A stretch of 64,000 nt of DNA from SG-bin7 sp964498095 (GCA_964498095.1 CAZCFY010000017.1:1-64000), one strand, 5' to 3'. Shown: positions 37,401-46,237, counted from the first letter of the stretch. The notes: a model not told the origin generated them from the sequence alone. Made by a program: numbers and translations.

Positions 37401-37903
37401 ATAAAACACCCTACACAACTCTGGAGTTCACGCGCCAAAAGCGTGGCGACAGACTTTGCCTAGCCGATTATGTGCATCCGGTAAATGGCAAATCCGATAA
37501 CATCGCGTTCTTTGTCGTGAGCGTCGGTAATCAACTCCGAGAAATTGCCGAGACTCTTAAGGAGCAAGGCCAATATTTAAAATCTCATATTCTCCAAGCA
37601 TTAGCGATCGAATCCGCCGAGGCTTATGCCGAACTATTGCATGGCGAACTCCGCAAAGGCTGGGGTTTTCCCGACGAACAAAATCTAACTATGATCGAAC
37701 GCTTTCAGGCAAAATACCGCGGCAAACGTTATTCTTTTGGTTATCCCGCCTGCCCGGATTTAGAAGACCAAAAAATACTTTTTGATCTTTTAAAGCCCGA
37801 AGAAATTGGCGTGGAGCTTACTGAAGGTTTTATGATGGATCCCGAGGCTTCAGTTTCTGCTGTAGTTTTTCATCACCCTCAAGCGAAATATTTTGGCGTA
37901 TGA
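34403..37903 (+). CDS. metH: Cobalamin-dependent methionine synthase
   Basis: A 1166-residue, four-module enzyme. Homocysteine domain (GAMGTTIQ start; zinc cysteines in NCATG and GGCCGTTP), pterin-binding domain (VGERTNVIGSRKF), cap and cobalamin domain with DVHDIGKNLV (B12 base-off His) and the C-terminal SAM-dependent reactivation domain (from about residue 880, with YRGKRYSFGYPACP). Transfers methyl from methyltetrahydrofolate to homocysteine. No cobalamin riboswitch was recognised upstream. Confidence 0.98.
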   Translation: MITQFPLNPRGQQLKDLLKKRILVLDGAMGTTIQGYDLKAKDFGGEDLEGCNENLVLTRPDVIQEIHEAFLKAGCDIVETNTFGGTPLVLDEYKLGAKAHEINFQAAKLARAACDKYSTPDHPRFVAGSMGPTTKAISVTGGVTFDELIENFYAQTKSLVEGGADYLLLETAQDSRNLKAAMLGIDRYFTEVKKQVPIAISGTIEPMGTMLAGQSVDSLYASFAHRDLLYMGLNCATGPEFMTDHVRTLATLSKFPVACVPNAGLPDVDGVYLETPQMMFDILSRFVDQGWINLLGGCCGTTPKHIEVMAGLAKGKSPRQASPPAMSFLSGIDFLEITNDNRPVIVGERTNVIGSRKFKKLICEEKFDEASEIGRAQVRGGAQVIDVCLANPDRDELKDMENFLKEAIKKIRAPLMIDSTDEKVIAQSLTYSQGKAIINSVNLEDGEERFEKVVPLALQFGAALVVGTIDDDPNQGMAISRTRKVEVATRSFELLTKKYGVAPEDIYWDPLVFPCGTGDQQYIGSAEETIEGLRLIKQKYPMTKSVLGISNVSFGLPEAGREVLNSVFLYHCVQAGLDMALVNSEKIQRYASIPEEEKKLADDLLFNRGSDPIAAFAAFFREKKTEKVNKENRTLDERLSGYILEGSKDGLIDDLNLALKEMKPLAIINGPLMKGMDEVGRLFNLNKLIVAEVLQSAEAMKAAVKHLESFMDKGDTVERGKVVLATVKGDVHDIGKNLVEIIFSNNGFKVINLGIKVPPNDLIQAAREHKPNIIGLSGLLVKSAQQMVSTVQDFSQVGLNVPVLVGGAALTEKFTDTRIAPGYTTGTVAYASDAMKGLDLAKRIVEPTQFEELKREMHKRRSAEGFYEEKEITVAEDMETRSAAVSVLDIIPEPSDYKRRILYSTPIEQIWMYINPLMLYTRHLGLKASIIRRIEEAKSDTQKLIAIEKEEPRAFAIWREVEGIKAEYRHKDVLKPKAVYQFFRVQSEGRKIHVYKNPEDKTPYTTLEFTRQKRGDRLCLADYVHPVNGKSDNIAFFVVSVGNQLREIAETLKEQGQYLKSHILQALAIESAEAYAELLHGELRKGWGFPDEQNLTMIERFQAKYRGKRYSFGYPACPDLEDQKILFDLLKPEEIGVELTEGFMMDPEASVSAVVFHHPQAKYFGV

Positions 37904-38844
37904 CCACAATAGAGAATCAAGACAAAAAAATTACTGACTTTTTAAAGGAGCATAAATTTACTCTTTCAGCCGAGGTAATTCCTCCTCGCAATGGCGCCGA
38001 ACAAGCTGTTATCCTCCGCCAAATTGAACTTCTAGTTTCGAACGGCGCAAAATTCTTATCCGTTACCAAGGGTGCCGGCGGCAGTCTGCGCGGCGGCAGC
38101 CTCCCAATTGCGCACGCTATCAAAGACAAATTTAAGGTTCCAAGCATCGCGCACTTTACTTGCCGCGACCTCACCCCCCAGGATGTTGAAAACCAGCTTA
38201 TTGATCACCATTACTTTGGCATCAGAAATATTTTAGCTCTACGCGGAGATCCCCCCACGGGGCAAAAGGAGTGGAAGGCGCGGGAAGGCGCTCACAGCTA
38301 TGCCTATCAACTCATTGAGCAAATCCGAATGTTAAATCAAGGGAACTTTCTAGAACGCCCCGATGGCCCAAAAAGCAAGGCCCAAGAGAAAATGGATTTC
38401 TCCATCGGCTGCGCGGTTTACCCAGAACATCCCAACGAAAAAGAGCGTATTGATTTTTTTAAACTTAAAGTTGAAAACGGTGCGGAATACGCCATCACGC
38501 AAATGCTTTTTGATACCGATGCCTATGGCCGTTTTATTGATCTCTGCGATAAAGCCAAAATTAAGATTCCCGTTTTACCGGGCACGCGAATAATTAAAAC
38601 CCGTGAAGCTGGTGAGCGCATGGCTAAAAGATTTGAAATTAGCTTACCAAAGTCACTAGCCCAAAATCTGGCTAGCGACGAAGATCTAAAAAAGGATCCC
38701 GTGGGTGCTATAGAGAAAAGCCTTACTGCCTTCACTCGCTTTACGGAAAAATTAAAATCTCTCGGGGCACCTGGACTCCATGTTTTCGTGTTGAGTGATA
38801 CCGAAATTTCTTGCCAACTCTTACAAAGACTTAAGACAATTTGA
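37900..38844 (+). CDS. metF: Methylenetetrahydrofolate reductase
   Basis: A 314-residue flavoprotein. SAEVIPPRNG, HFTCRDLTPQDVENQL, NILALRGDPP and the later YAITQMLFD are characteristic. Makes the methyl donor used by MetH, whose gene it overlaps by 4 bp. The FAD/substrate Glu in SAEVIPPR (the usual F-E-xxPP form) is kept. Confidence 0.96.
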   Translation: MTTIENQDKKITDFLKEHKFTLSAEVIPPRNGAEQAVILRQIELLVSNGAKFLSVTKGAGGSLRGGSLPIAHAIKDKFKVPSIAHFTCRDLTPQDVENQLIDHHYFGIRNILALRGDPPTGQKEWKAREGAHSYAYQLIEQIRMLNQGNFLERPDGPKSKAQEKMDFSIGCAVYPEHPNEKERIDFFKLKVENGAEYAITQMLFDTDAYGRFIDLCDKAKIKIPVLPGTRIIKTREAGERMAKRFEISLPKSLAQNLASDEDLKKDPVGAIEKSLTAFTRFTEKLKSLGAPGLHVFVLSDTEISCQLLQRLKTI

Positions 38845-38849
38845 TTTAG

Positions 38850-40100
38850 ATGCTCAAAAAGTTCTTTCAGTACGAAGCTGCGGGTGGGATCTGTCTTCTT
38901 ATAGCAATGATAGTCGCTATGATTTGGGCCAATTCACCCTGGGCCCATACCTATCATGAAATAGTCCACTTCCCGATCGGTTTTTATTTTGGCCACTTCA
39001 AAATGGAGGAAACACTACACTTCTGGGTCAACGACGCGCTCATGGCTATTTTCTTTTTTGTCGTAAGCCTTGAGATTAAGCGCGAAATGATTTTAGGTGA
39101 GCTTTCTACCAAGAAAAAAGCCGCCCTCCCGATGATCGCCGCATTTGGCGGCATGGTTTGCCCCGCTGTTATTTACGCTCTATTTAATCCCACGGGTCCG
39201 GCCGCCTCTGGCTGGGGGATTCCAATGGCTACCGATATCGCATTTTCCGTTGGCGTTCTCACCGTGCTGGGAAAGCGCGTACGACTTGCGCTAAAGGTTT
39301 TTCTTCTCACACTTGCCGTTGCTGATGATCTCGGTGGAATTATAGTTATCGCATTTTTTTACACGCAAAAAATTCAAATGCTTCCTTTACTAGCTGCATT
39401 TGCATTTTTTGCGACTACCTATTTTATGCGGCGTTTTGGCATAAGAAACGTATGGGCCTATATCGTTATTGGGATCGGCGCGTGGTTTAGCCTTTTATTT
39501 TCGGGAGTACACGCTACCATAAGCGGCGTTGTACTGGCATTTATGACCCCCATCGCCCCTTTATTTTCGCAAGATCACACTATTCGAAAAATTAACAAGC
39601 TAACAAATGACCTCGAAAAAACTTATGACCGCTATATTTTGCACGAAATTCATAATCTTTCCAGAGAGGCTGTGGCGCCCTTGTCCCGCTTTTCTCACCG
39701 GCTTCATGGCATTGTTAACTTTGGAATTCTTCCGCTGTTTGCATTCTTAAATACCGGCATCGTCATCGCCAACGAAAATTTAAGCGAAATCATTCGCCAC
39801 CCGGTTTTTATGGGCGTAAGCCTCGGCTTAATTTTTGGAAAGCCGATTGGAATATTTATCGCGACCTGGATAGGCGTGAAGTTAAATCTAGGGGAACTCC
39901 CTGAGCGTGTGGATTTTTTCCAAATTTTCGCCGTGGGGTTTATCGCTGGCATCGGCTTCACAGTTGCCACTTTTATGAGCCACCTCTCCCTCTCTCACGC
40001 CCCCGACCTAGAGGTATATTCTAAGATGGGCATCCTCATCGCCAGTGTCGGCGCCACCCTTCTCGGCTCCCTTGCTCTCGCCGCCAGCCGCAACCGCTAA
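38850..40100 (+). CDS. nhaA: Na+/H+ antiporter NhaA
   Basis: A 416-residue membrane protein with about twelve hydrophobic helices. The ion-binding aspartates are in TLAVADDLGG; ATDIAFSVGV is the helix IV motif. Exchanges sodium for protons at the inner membrane. It begins 5 nt after metF and so may share the transcript. A dispersed repeat starts at its last codons. Confidence 0.96.
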   Translation: MLKKFFQYEAAGGICLLIAMIVAMIWANSPWAHTYHEIVHFPIGFYFGHFKMEETLHFWVNDALMAIFFFVVSLEIKREMILGELSTKKKAALPMIAAFGGMVCPAVIYALFNPTGPAASGWGIPMATDIAFSVGVLTVLGKRVRLALKVFLLTLAVADDLGGIIVIAFFYTQKIQMLPLLAAFAFFATTYFMRRFGIRNVWAYIVIGIGAWFSLLFSGVHATISGVVLAFMTPIAPLFSQDHTIRKINKLTNDLEKTYDRYILHEIHNLSREAVAPLSRFSHRLHGIVNFGILPLFAFLNTGIVIANENLSEIIRHPVFMGVSLGLIFGKPIGIFIATWIGVKLNLGELPERVDFFQIFAVGFIAGIGFTVATFMSHLSLSHAPDLEVYSKMGILIASVGATLLGSLALAASRNR

Positions 40101-40129
40101 AAGGTTCCAGGTTCTTTTTGGTAGCTACA
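40095..40129 (+). repeat. Dispersed repeat copy 1 (at the nhaA stop)
   Basis: A 30-nt string at 40095-40124 recurs exactly, inverted, at 57288-57317. The first bases are the last Arg codon and the stop codon of nhaA. Its right part through 40129 (TTCTTTTTGGTAGCTACA) also recurs at 62298-62315. Confidence 0.85.
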
Positions 40130-40177
40130 GCGCGTAACTTGATTTAAATTAGGAATATTGTTACTCGATTTTTACCT

Positions 40178-40255
<78 letters not shown>

Positions 40256-40351
40256 AAACCTAAATATTTTCAATGCCTTGTAGGCGACGAAAACGAAGGT
40301 GATTAATTAAAGAGTCTCAAGTCACCAAGAAGTCACAATGTTAGGCGGAAA

Positions 40352-41191
40352 ATGGATCTAGATAAGTTAAAGAGTGCGGTCCTACAATCCGGGTTCTCCC
40401 TTGAGTGGCAAACTGCCAGTATATTTCACGGAAAAGATTTTTACGTCCGGCAAAATTTATTATTTACCTCATTTCCCAACGATGGCTCTAGCACGAAGCC
40501 ACAGGTCGAGATCGACGTGCTCGCAGAATCAAAAAAGGAACACGCGGATGTTTTCGCTATCGAATGCAAAGGTACTCATCCCGACAACTGCCTTGTTTTA
40601 GTTGAATCTCCTGGGCATCACGAAAAATTCCCAACCATGTATGTGAATAAAGAGTCAGTTTTTATTGACGGTGGAAAAGAAGTGACAGCCGATCATATCG
40701 GAGGCCCATATGACTGCTATACAGGTGATTTTTTTTCGCCAAACAGCGAGCGTATTCGCGCTGATGACAAAACAAATATTTATAAAGGACTCATACAGCT
40801 CTCAGAAGGGGTAAGTGCTTACTGTGAAAAAGAAGCGCCAAAGACAATTGAAAAAGTTCGTCATCGGATAATTCCCGCAATTGTGACAAATGCGGAGATC
40901 TGGGTCGCGAGATTTTCTAAGGATAATTCTCCCAGTAAAAAAAATCCAACGTTGGAAAATGTGCCATGGGTAATCTATCGAAACTCTGTGTCATACGGTG
41001 TTGGAAGTCATTTAGGCCTGAGGCCATGGCAACACTCCGGCGGAAAGGGAGCGGAAAAAAAACTACCTTTGGTATGGATAATTAATGTGGCTCACCTCAA
41101 CGATTTTATAGCTGGAGATGAATATACCTATAAGCGTTTTTGGATCGCAAATCCGGATCTAAATCCAAATGGTGCGAAACATGGCGGATGA
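40352..41191 (+). CDS. PD-(D/E)XK-type nuclease-like protein
   Basis: A 279-residue protein. GFSLEWQ (E18) followed by EIDVLAE (D55) and AIECKGT (E71, K73) gives the E...D...ExK order of restriction-endonuclease-like folds. The rest (residues 95-279) has no recognised domain but holds many aromatic residues and ends in a WI-containing helix-strand region. First gene inside the element, next to the tRNA, overlapping the following gene by 23 bp, so the two are probably one unit. Could be a nuclease or a DNA-binding relative; function inferred only. Confidence 0.65.
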   Translation: MDLDKLKSAVLQSGFSLEWQTASIFHGKDFYVRQNLLFTSFPNDGSSTKPQVEIDVLAESKKEHADVFAIECKGTHPDNCLVLVESPGHHEKFPTMYVNKESVFIDGGKEVTADHIGGPYDCYTGDFFSPNSERIRADDKTNIYKGLIQLSEGVSAYCEKEAPKTIEKVRHRIIPAIVTNAEIWVARFSKDNSPSKKNPTLENVPWVIYRNSVSYGVGSHLGLRPWQHSGGKGAEKKLPLVWIINVAHLNDFIAGDEYTYKRFWIANPDLNPNGAKHGG

Positions 41192-42110
41192 AGCCATTTT
41201 CTTAGATAACAACTTTAGAGAAAAACTATGTAAAAGTTCCGATTCTGCATTATTAGAAAATTGGCATAACAAGTTTGGACGAAAAGCGTTTGTAAAAAGC
41301 CCCTTCATGCTCTTAGAGGCGCTGGGTATTACCGCGACAAGAATCCCAAACCCGAAAATTGAGTTTAGCAAAACAGATTTACGTGTGAACCTTCAAAAAG
41401 TAATTGAATATGCTTTTGCCAAATTTTCTAAACTTGATGCCTTGCAGTCGGAGTCGCTAAAAAACAGAGCCATTGAACAAAGTAAATACTACACAACATA
41501 TGGCCAAAAAATATTTTGGCTTACATTAGCTAATGTAGTGAACCAAAATGGCTTTGAAAAAATGATTTATGAAAACTTGGCCTTCGATTTTGCATTTAGA
41601 TTTGAGTATCCCAAGGCGATCTTTAACCGCATGATCGGCCAATGCATAACTACAGCTTTTTTAAGTCGTAATTACGAATATGACTTCACCTTATCTAGAT
41701 CACTGAAGCATACACTTAAACCTGCAAATGAGATCGAAGCACCTGGCCTCGAACGCGATGAGGTTAATGACATGTTACAAGATATTTATAGCAATTTATC
41801 CTTTGGATCCAATGACGACAAATTGGATACTGAACTTCCTCATTTTGCTGTTATGGGAACAGTGGCAAACACGCAAAAAAAATTGTTGCCCGTTACATGT
41901 ATGACCTGCGATGAGAGACAAGTCGTTTTAGATCGTGTGGGAATGTACAAAACGTCAATTCTAAAAATTTACCAGGTGATCGAAAAAATAAAAGCTGAGG
42001 ACGAAAAATTGGCTCGCGAAACGGTACCATCTTACCGCTATGGAAAAGTATTACTATTCAATGCGAGCTTGGAATTGGAATCCGAAATAGAGGTAGGGAA
42101 TCTTACCTAG
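41169..42110 (+). CDS. PIN-like domain protein (putative), partner of the nuclease-like gene
   Basis: A 313-residue protein. AIFLDNN (D13), SPFMLLE (E50), a late Asp at residue 220 and VTCMTCDE (D248) follow the order of the four acidic residues of PIN nucleases (LDTN, E, D, TxD). A helical stretch of about 150 residues separates the E50 and D220 sites, longer than usual. ATG at 41169 lies inside the end of the preceding gene. No family name recognised; the PIN reading is inference and needs structure prediction. Confidence 0.5.
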   Translation: MVRNMADEAIFLDNNFREKLCKSSDSALLENWHNKFGRKAFVKSPFMLLEALGITATRIPNPKIEFSKTDLRVNLQKVIEYAFAKFSKLDALQSESLKNRAIEQSKYYTTYGQKIFWLTLANVVNQNGFEKMIYENLAFDFAFRFEYPKAIFNRMIGQCITTAFLSRNYEYDFTLSRSLKHTLKPANEIEAPGLERDEVNDMLQDIYSNLSFGSNDDKLDTELPHFAVMGTVANTQKKLLPVTCMTCDERQVVLDRVGMYKTSILKIYQVIEKIKAEDEKLARETVPSYRYGKVLLFNASLELESEIEVGNLT

Positions 42111-42220
42111 TTTCTACGCTTTTAACTCACTTCAAAGGTCTAGTTAAACAATAATTATTTTAAAGGCACGCTTAAGCCGCACCGATAAGTAACTTTACTT
42201 TAAGTTCTTTGGGAGTAGTC

Positions 42221-42742
42221 GTGAGAAACCTATTTTTTATTATCATGGGGATTTTGTTATCTGCGATCGGTGACTGCGGCGGAGGAGGCGGAACTACGAA
42301 CACCATAACCACAATTCCCAATAGCCAAATTTCAGTCGCCGCGACCCCCAACAGGAACGATTACCCCGACACCAATACAAAAGATGGTAACGTAAACACG
42401 TTTATGACCACAAACACCCTAAACATAAATGACGTAGTAACTGTGGTGTATAACCTTGGTGCCAAAGTAAATTTATCATCTATTGAGATGTGGGAAAACT
42501 ACACCGGCATATATGCGATGGGAGACATGGTTCTTTCAGTTTCTGAAGATCAGACAAGCTGGACACAAGTCACTCAAATGAATGCCAGTAGTAATGCCTT
42601 TAGCGGTGGCTATGCCAGCGTTAGCGTTAATATTAATAACGTACAATACGTGAGGGTAGTAATGACCTACACTGGCACCGGCGCTTACGGTGGTACACCA
42701 GCGTTTTACTTATCTGAAATAAAATTTAAGAAGATAAATTAA
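42221..42742 (+). CDS. Exported F5/8 type C (discoidin)-like protein
   Basis: About 173 residues from the GTG at 42221 (GGGAG 5 nt upstream). Hydrophobic signal then CGGGGG, possibly a lipoprotein although the residue before Cys is Asp. The mature part matches the discoidin/galactose-binding fold: DGNVNTFMTTN..., VVYNLGAKVNLSSIEMW, LSVSEDQTSWTQV and a C-terminal FYLSEIKFKK. Possible carbohydrate binding. Cargo of the tRNA-Arg element. Confidence 0.65.
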   Translation: MRNLFFIIMGILLSAIGDCGGGGGTTNTITTIPNSQISVAATPNRNDYPDTNTKDGNVNTFMTTNTLNINDVVTVVYNLGAKVNLSSIEMWENYTGIYAMGDMVLSVSEDQTSWTQVTQMNASSNAFSGGYASVSVNINNVQYVRVVMTYTGTGAYGGTPAFYLSEIKFKKIN

Positions 42743-42762
42743 GTTTTCGAAGGACGTGTAGA

Positions 42763-43053
42763 GTGAAAAACAAGATATTTTTAATGTTAGCTCTAATCCA
42801 AACTGGTTGTGTAAGCGTAACATCATTAAGTGTTTCTGATTTTGAAAATGCGAATAACACCACCCCGATTGAAATCGAAGACTATTACGTTGATGTTTTC
42901 CATTTAACGGCACCATTCGTAAATCTGAATGCAAAATTAAAAGAACAATGCACAAGTGGCAATATAACCGGCGTGCAAACAACTCTCACAATGAGAGAGT
43001 TTTTGGTTGTTCAGTTCTATACAGCCGAAGCAAAAGGCTATTGTAAGAAATAA
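42763..43053 (+). CDS. Small putative lipoprotein
   Basis: A 96-residue protein opened by GTG (GTGAAAAAC) with AAGG-type site upstream. Lipobox LIQTGC at residues 11-16. The mature part contains two further cysteines (EQC, GYC). Follows the discoidin-like gene by 20 nt. No family recognised. Confidence 0.65.
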   Translation: MKNKIFLMLALIQTGCVSVTSLSVSDFENANNTTPIEIEDYYVDVFHLTAPFVNLNAKLKEQCTSGNITGVQTTLTMREFLVVQFYTAEAKGYCKK

Positions 43054-43056
43054 ATT

Positions 43057-43548
43057 CTAAGATTTAAGGTCATGTGTCTCCTGTGCTTCCACATCTTCTT
43101 CACCCATACGGCGAGCGTATTCGACTTCTCTTTCCTGGAGATTTAACACTTCAGTGAGCTTCATGTAGCAAGCGTGCCCAATACCAGGAATGTCAAATAG
43201 CTGGTCTATAAATCCTGGTTCTTTTGCCAATTGGGTAAGTGGTACGACTTGCCTTTGTACCGCCTCCTTCCCAATTAATCGATCAAATATGAATTCAAGT
43301 CTTCGGTAGCATCCAACTTTAAGTGCCTCCATCAAAGTCTTCGCGACGATTTTCTCAACAATTGGAACGTCTGGATCTGAAATTTTGCGTTTAAGTTCTT
43401 CGTCCGTAAGAAAAATATACCCATTTAGTATTTTCGAGAGCTCCACCTTATTGAGATTGCGAGCATCTTTAATATCTTTCGGGACTGAGGGCCTTCCCTT
43501 CGGGTTCCCGGAAACTCCTTTTTTAAATCTTGTATCTTTTGTTGTCAT
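43057..43548 (-). CDS. DUF5681-domain protein
   Basis: A 163-residue protein beginning TTKDTRFKKGVSGNPKGRP, the DUF5681 signature (KKGxSGNPxGRP), then a helical, charged body. DUF5681 proteins recur in phage and island regions and are of unknown function. The start has AGGAGGG-like bases close upstream. Ends 3 bp from the convergent lipoprotein gene. Confidence 0.75.
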   Translation of the reverse strand: MTTKDTRFKKGVSGNPKGRPSVPKDIKDARNLNKVELSKILNGYIFLTDEELKRKISDPDVPIVEKIVAKTLMEALKVGCYRRLEFIFDRLIGKEAVQRQVVPLTQLAKEPGFIDQLFDIPGIGHACYMKLTEVLNLQEREVEYARRMGEEDVEAQETHDLKS

Positions 43549-43642
43549 TGACCCTCCTGTTTTTTTCCTGATAACTCACCTGATTTATAACTTCTCCTAC
43601 GTACGACGTTTTACGTACTGAATACGTTTAATACGTAGTAAG

Positions 43643-45007
43643 TTATCTCATACGCCAACGCATTATTAGTTTTCCACTCGGACTTTGATCACTTTGAAGG
43701 TAAATCATCTTCGCCCCCTCAAGGGTTCGCAAAGAAGCGTTCAGCTTTGAGGAGCTCACATTGTTTTTAAACACAGTTTTAAATAACTCTGTTTGTGTGA
43801 GGCCCTCGGGCGCATCTTTAAGCTCGCTAAGTATTCGGTCAGCTATTTTATCGCCCGTCCTAGAACCGAAAATAACCTTCGCACTTGCCTCCGCGTATTT
43901 CCAAACCGCATAAGCGGCGGCCAAATGTTTTAAAGCAATTTCATTAGATAAATCTAGCAATGCAAATATTGAGGCCAACCGAATTACATTTGCCTCTGAA
44001 CGGGCTGTAATTGTTCCTATTAACCCCGGTAGGTCATGTGAAAGTTCATAATAGATTTGTTCCCATCGCTCACTTGCTTCTGCACTTAAGCGAATAAGGC
44101 CCGCTCGTCGCCCGTGATCAACCGCCGCTCTAAGGCGCGAATAAAGAGGTTCAAGTTTTTTTCTTAAAGCATCTTGGTTACCACCCAATGGTAATTGTTT
44201 TGAGCGTCGCGATAATATCCAAAGAAATCTATTTCCGAAACCATTTAGCGCATCGACGTCCGTTAGGTATCGCGACAACTCGGCGCTTGTAATGTGTCCG
44301 ATAATACTTCCATGGGCGTCAGTGGCTTTTGCGGGTTCATTTTTTGTTAGGGTACTCAAATTGCCATGATCGTAAAGGTCGCGGATAATTGCGGAGAGTT
44401 TATTGCCATCGCGTTTTAAAGCCTGAAGCACAGCCCCGAATTCAGTTTCAACAATAAGTAGGCGCTTATCTGTGATGCCCTGGTCAACCGGTGTATCTTT
44501 AAATTCTTTCGATTGTTCATGCCAAATGGATCGAGAACTCTCGTCACGGACCGAATGAATTAATCCCTCACCACTTGATAGGCCCGATACCCGCCTTGTT
44601 TTTAAATATTCAGGCTCTACCGACTCGAATATTCTTTGGATATGGCCCCAGCTTGTGCCCTTGCGCGCCTTTGCGCTATCGCCAACAATCATGACAAAAA
44701 TGTTCATATGTTGTCGGTCGGCCTCCACAAGATAATAGGAACTTCTACCGATAGTGTTCCCATATACAGTTAAAAACTGCATTAACAACGCTGCGGAGTC
44801 GGCTTCCGAGTGCGGGATAATTGCCTTTACAAATTCTCCTGCGAGACCAAAGGTTTCTCCCGGAACAAGTGGATCTGGGAAATGTGCGGGCCGCTCCAAT
44901 AAACGCCCCCTGTTTTGACTATCGTCCTCTGGCACATTACTATTTAATTCGGTACTTTCAATTGGGGGCATTTGCGGTGCCCCTTCACTTTCATTGAACA
45001 CCATCAT
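43643..45007 (-). CDS. DUF3987-type replication-like protein
   Basis: A 454-residue protein. FPDPLVPGETFGLAGEFVKAIIPHSEADSAALL, IFVMIVGDSAKARKGTS (a P-loop-like GxxxxxxKGTS) and VSGLSSGEGLIHSVRDE match DUF3987 ATPase-like proteins of mobile elements, often in replication modules. C-terminus has a winged-helix-like region (GLTQTELFKTVFKNNVSSSKLN). Overlaps the upstream 67-codon ORF by 4 bp. Role in maintaining the element is inferred. Confidence 0.7.
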   Translation of the reverse strand: MMVFNESEGAPQMPPIESTELNSNVPEDDSQNRGRLLERPAHFPDPLVPGETFGLAGEFVKAIIPHSEADSAALLMQFLTVYGNTIGRSSYYLVEADRQHMNIFVMIVGDSAKARKGTSWGHIQRIFESVEPEYLKTRRVSGLSSGEGLIHSVRDESSRSIWHEQSKEFKDTPVDQGITDKRLLIVETEFGAVLQALKRDGNKLSAIIRDLYDHGNLSTLTKNEPAKATDAHGSIIGHITSAELSRYLTDVDALNGFGNRFLWILSRRSKQLPLGGNQDALRKKLEPLYSRLRAAVDHGRRAGLIRLSAEASERWEQIYYELSHDLPGLIGTITARSEANVIRLASIFALLDLSNEIALKHLAAAYAVWKYAEASAKVIFGSRTGDKIADRILSELKDAPEGLTQTELFKTVFKNNVSSSKLNASLRTLEGAKMIYLQSDQSPSGKLIMRWRMR

Positions 45008-45207
45008 TTTTTTATTCCCTTCAGTTGTTCATAAAAATTATCGAGTTCTTTGTGCAAAGACTTCTCTATGTTTAAAAATGTTGCGTAGAAACCGACATGA
45101 TCGCGGTACTTATCGACCAAAGCTTTCACTGGCGCTAGTGAAGACGTAAAATTAGTACGAGCTTTTACGAGTTGTTGCTTAATTTCTTCTAATTCAAGTT
45201 CGCTCAT
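45004..45207 (-). CDS. Small helical protein of unknown function
   Basis: A 67-residue predicted coiled-coil protein (MSELELEEIKQQ start). ATGA overlaps join it to the HTH gene upstream and the DUF3987 gene downstream, which supports that it is real despite its size. Confidence 0.6.
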   Translation of the reverse strand: MSELELEEIKQQLVKARTNFTSSLAPVKALVDKYRDHVGFYATFLNIEKSLHKELDNFYEQLKGIKK

Positions 45208-45416
45208 AACTGACCTGCCGTTGAATTAACAATTTTAGATGAGGCCCAATCCATTAAATCTTGGAGTCTATAGCGAACGGCGCGAGAAGAAATCTTTACG
45301 AATTTAGGTCCGATTCCTTGTTGGCGCCAGGACTGTAAAGCTCGTGTTGTAAATTTTAAAAATGCGGCAGCCTCTTTTTCATTGAGCAGGCGATTGCAGT
45401 CAAATGACTCTATCAT
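45204..45416 (-). CDS. Helix-turn-helix (AlpA/excisionase-like) protein
   Basis: A 70-residue protein. RLLNEKEAAAFLKFTTRALQSWRQQGIGPKFVKI with RYRLQDLMDW is the MerR-like HTH_17 type found in excisionases and AlpA regulators. First gene of a three-gene minus operon (HTH, small ORF, DUF3987). Likely controls integration or excision, or replication, of the element. Confidence 0.8.
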   Translation of the reverse strand: MIESFDCNRLLNEKEAAAFLKFTTRALQSWRQQGIGPKFVKISSRAVRYRLQDLMDWASSKIVNSTAGQL

Positions 45417-45493
45417 ATATTCCCCCTTATTACTTTTGTTTTAGATTAAGGGGACACGGTTGACAGTGTACTGAACTTAAATTTTTTAAAAGA

Positions 45494-46237
45494 TTATTCC
45501 CCCGTCGGAGTGCGGGGCGACAGATATTTTTTTCGTAACTTCTTTAGAGACTCTTCGTCAATGCTATACTTTGTGCCTTTATCACCTGGTAAATTTTCAA
45601 TAAGTTTTTTCACATACGCTATTCTGTGGGTACCATAAGTTTCCTGAGTTAACTTTAGCAGGTGCAATCCTAATTTATTTGGGTTTTGATTTTTACCCTT
45701 CATGTCTCTCAGACCCTTGGCCCATGAGCTCCAGCGGTAGTAATTCTTCTCAAAAGGATCTTGGTCGATCATTTTTTCACATAGATTTAGCAAATTAACC
45801 AGAGCGTCGCGAAATCCCCCTTCGAAGTGAACATTGACGTCACTGAAAATCGATTTTACGGAATCAGGGAAGGTGATTTCCACCGGGATCGAATCTAAAG
45901 TCGAAAGGCGAATATTTTTAGCAAGCTCCTTCCGAGCTGAACTTAACCCCTTTACGATTTTTTCTTTGAACGCTAGATGTTTACCTGCAGAAACGTTGTC
46001 TCGACCATCAAAAATCCCAGCATAAACACTCGATGCTTCAACGATAAACCATGCCTCATCAAACGGCGATCCCATCCTATTTCTTTTATTCTCAAAGTAG
46101 CCTGAGTCTGCAGTTTTTTTCCAAGACATAAAAATTGGAGAATTCGCTTTTACAAAGTTTTTAAAAACCGGGTCTTCACATTTCTTCTGATAGAAATCGA
46201 TAGTTTTTTTCACCCATTTATTTGATGTCAGCGCCAT
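45494..46237 (-). CDS. Element-borne protein of unknown function
   Basis: A 247-residue protein, mostly helical and charged; no signal or membrane segment. A central VHFEGGFRDALVNLLNLCEKMI and the C-terminal YSIDEESLKKLRKKYLSP are the most distinct parts. No family recognised. Lies between the integrase and the HTH operon on the minus strand, so may act in element biology or be cargo. Confidence 0.6.
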   Translation of the reverse strand: MALTSNKWVKKTIDFYQKKCEDPVFKNFVKANSPIFMSWKKTADSGYFENKRNRMGSPFDEAWFIVEASSVYAGIFDGRDNVSAGKHLAFKEKIVKGLSSARKELAKNIRLSTLDSIPVEITFPDSVKSIFSDVNVHFEGGFRDALVNLLNLCEKMIDQDPFEKNYYRWSSWAKGLRDMKGKNQNPNKLGLHLLKLTQETYGTHRIAYVKKLIENLPGDKGTKYSIDEESLKKLRKKYLSPRTPTGE

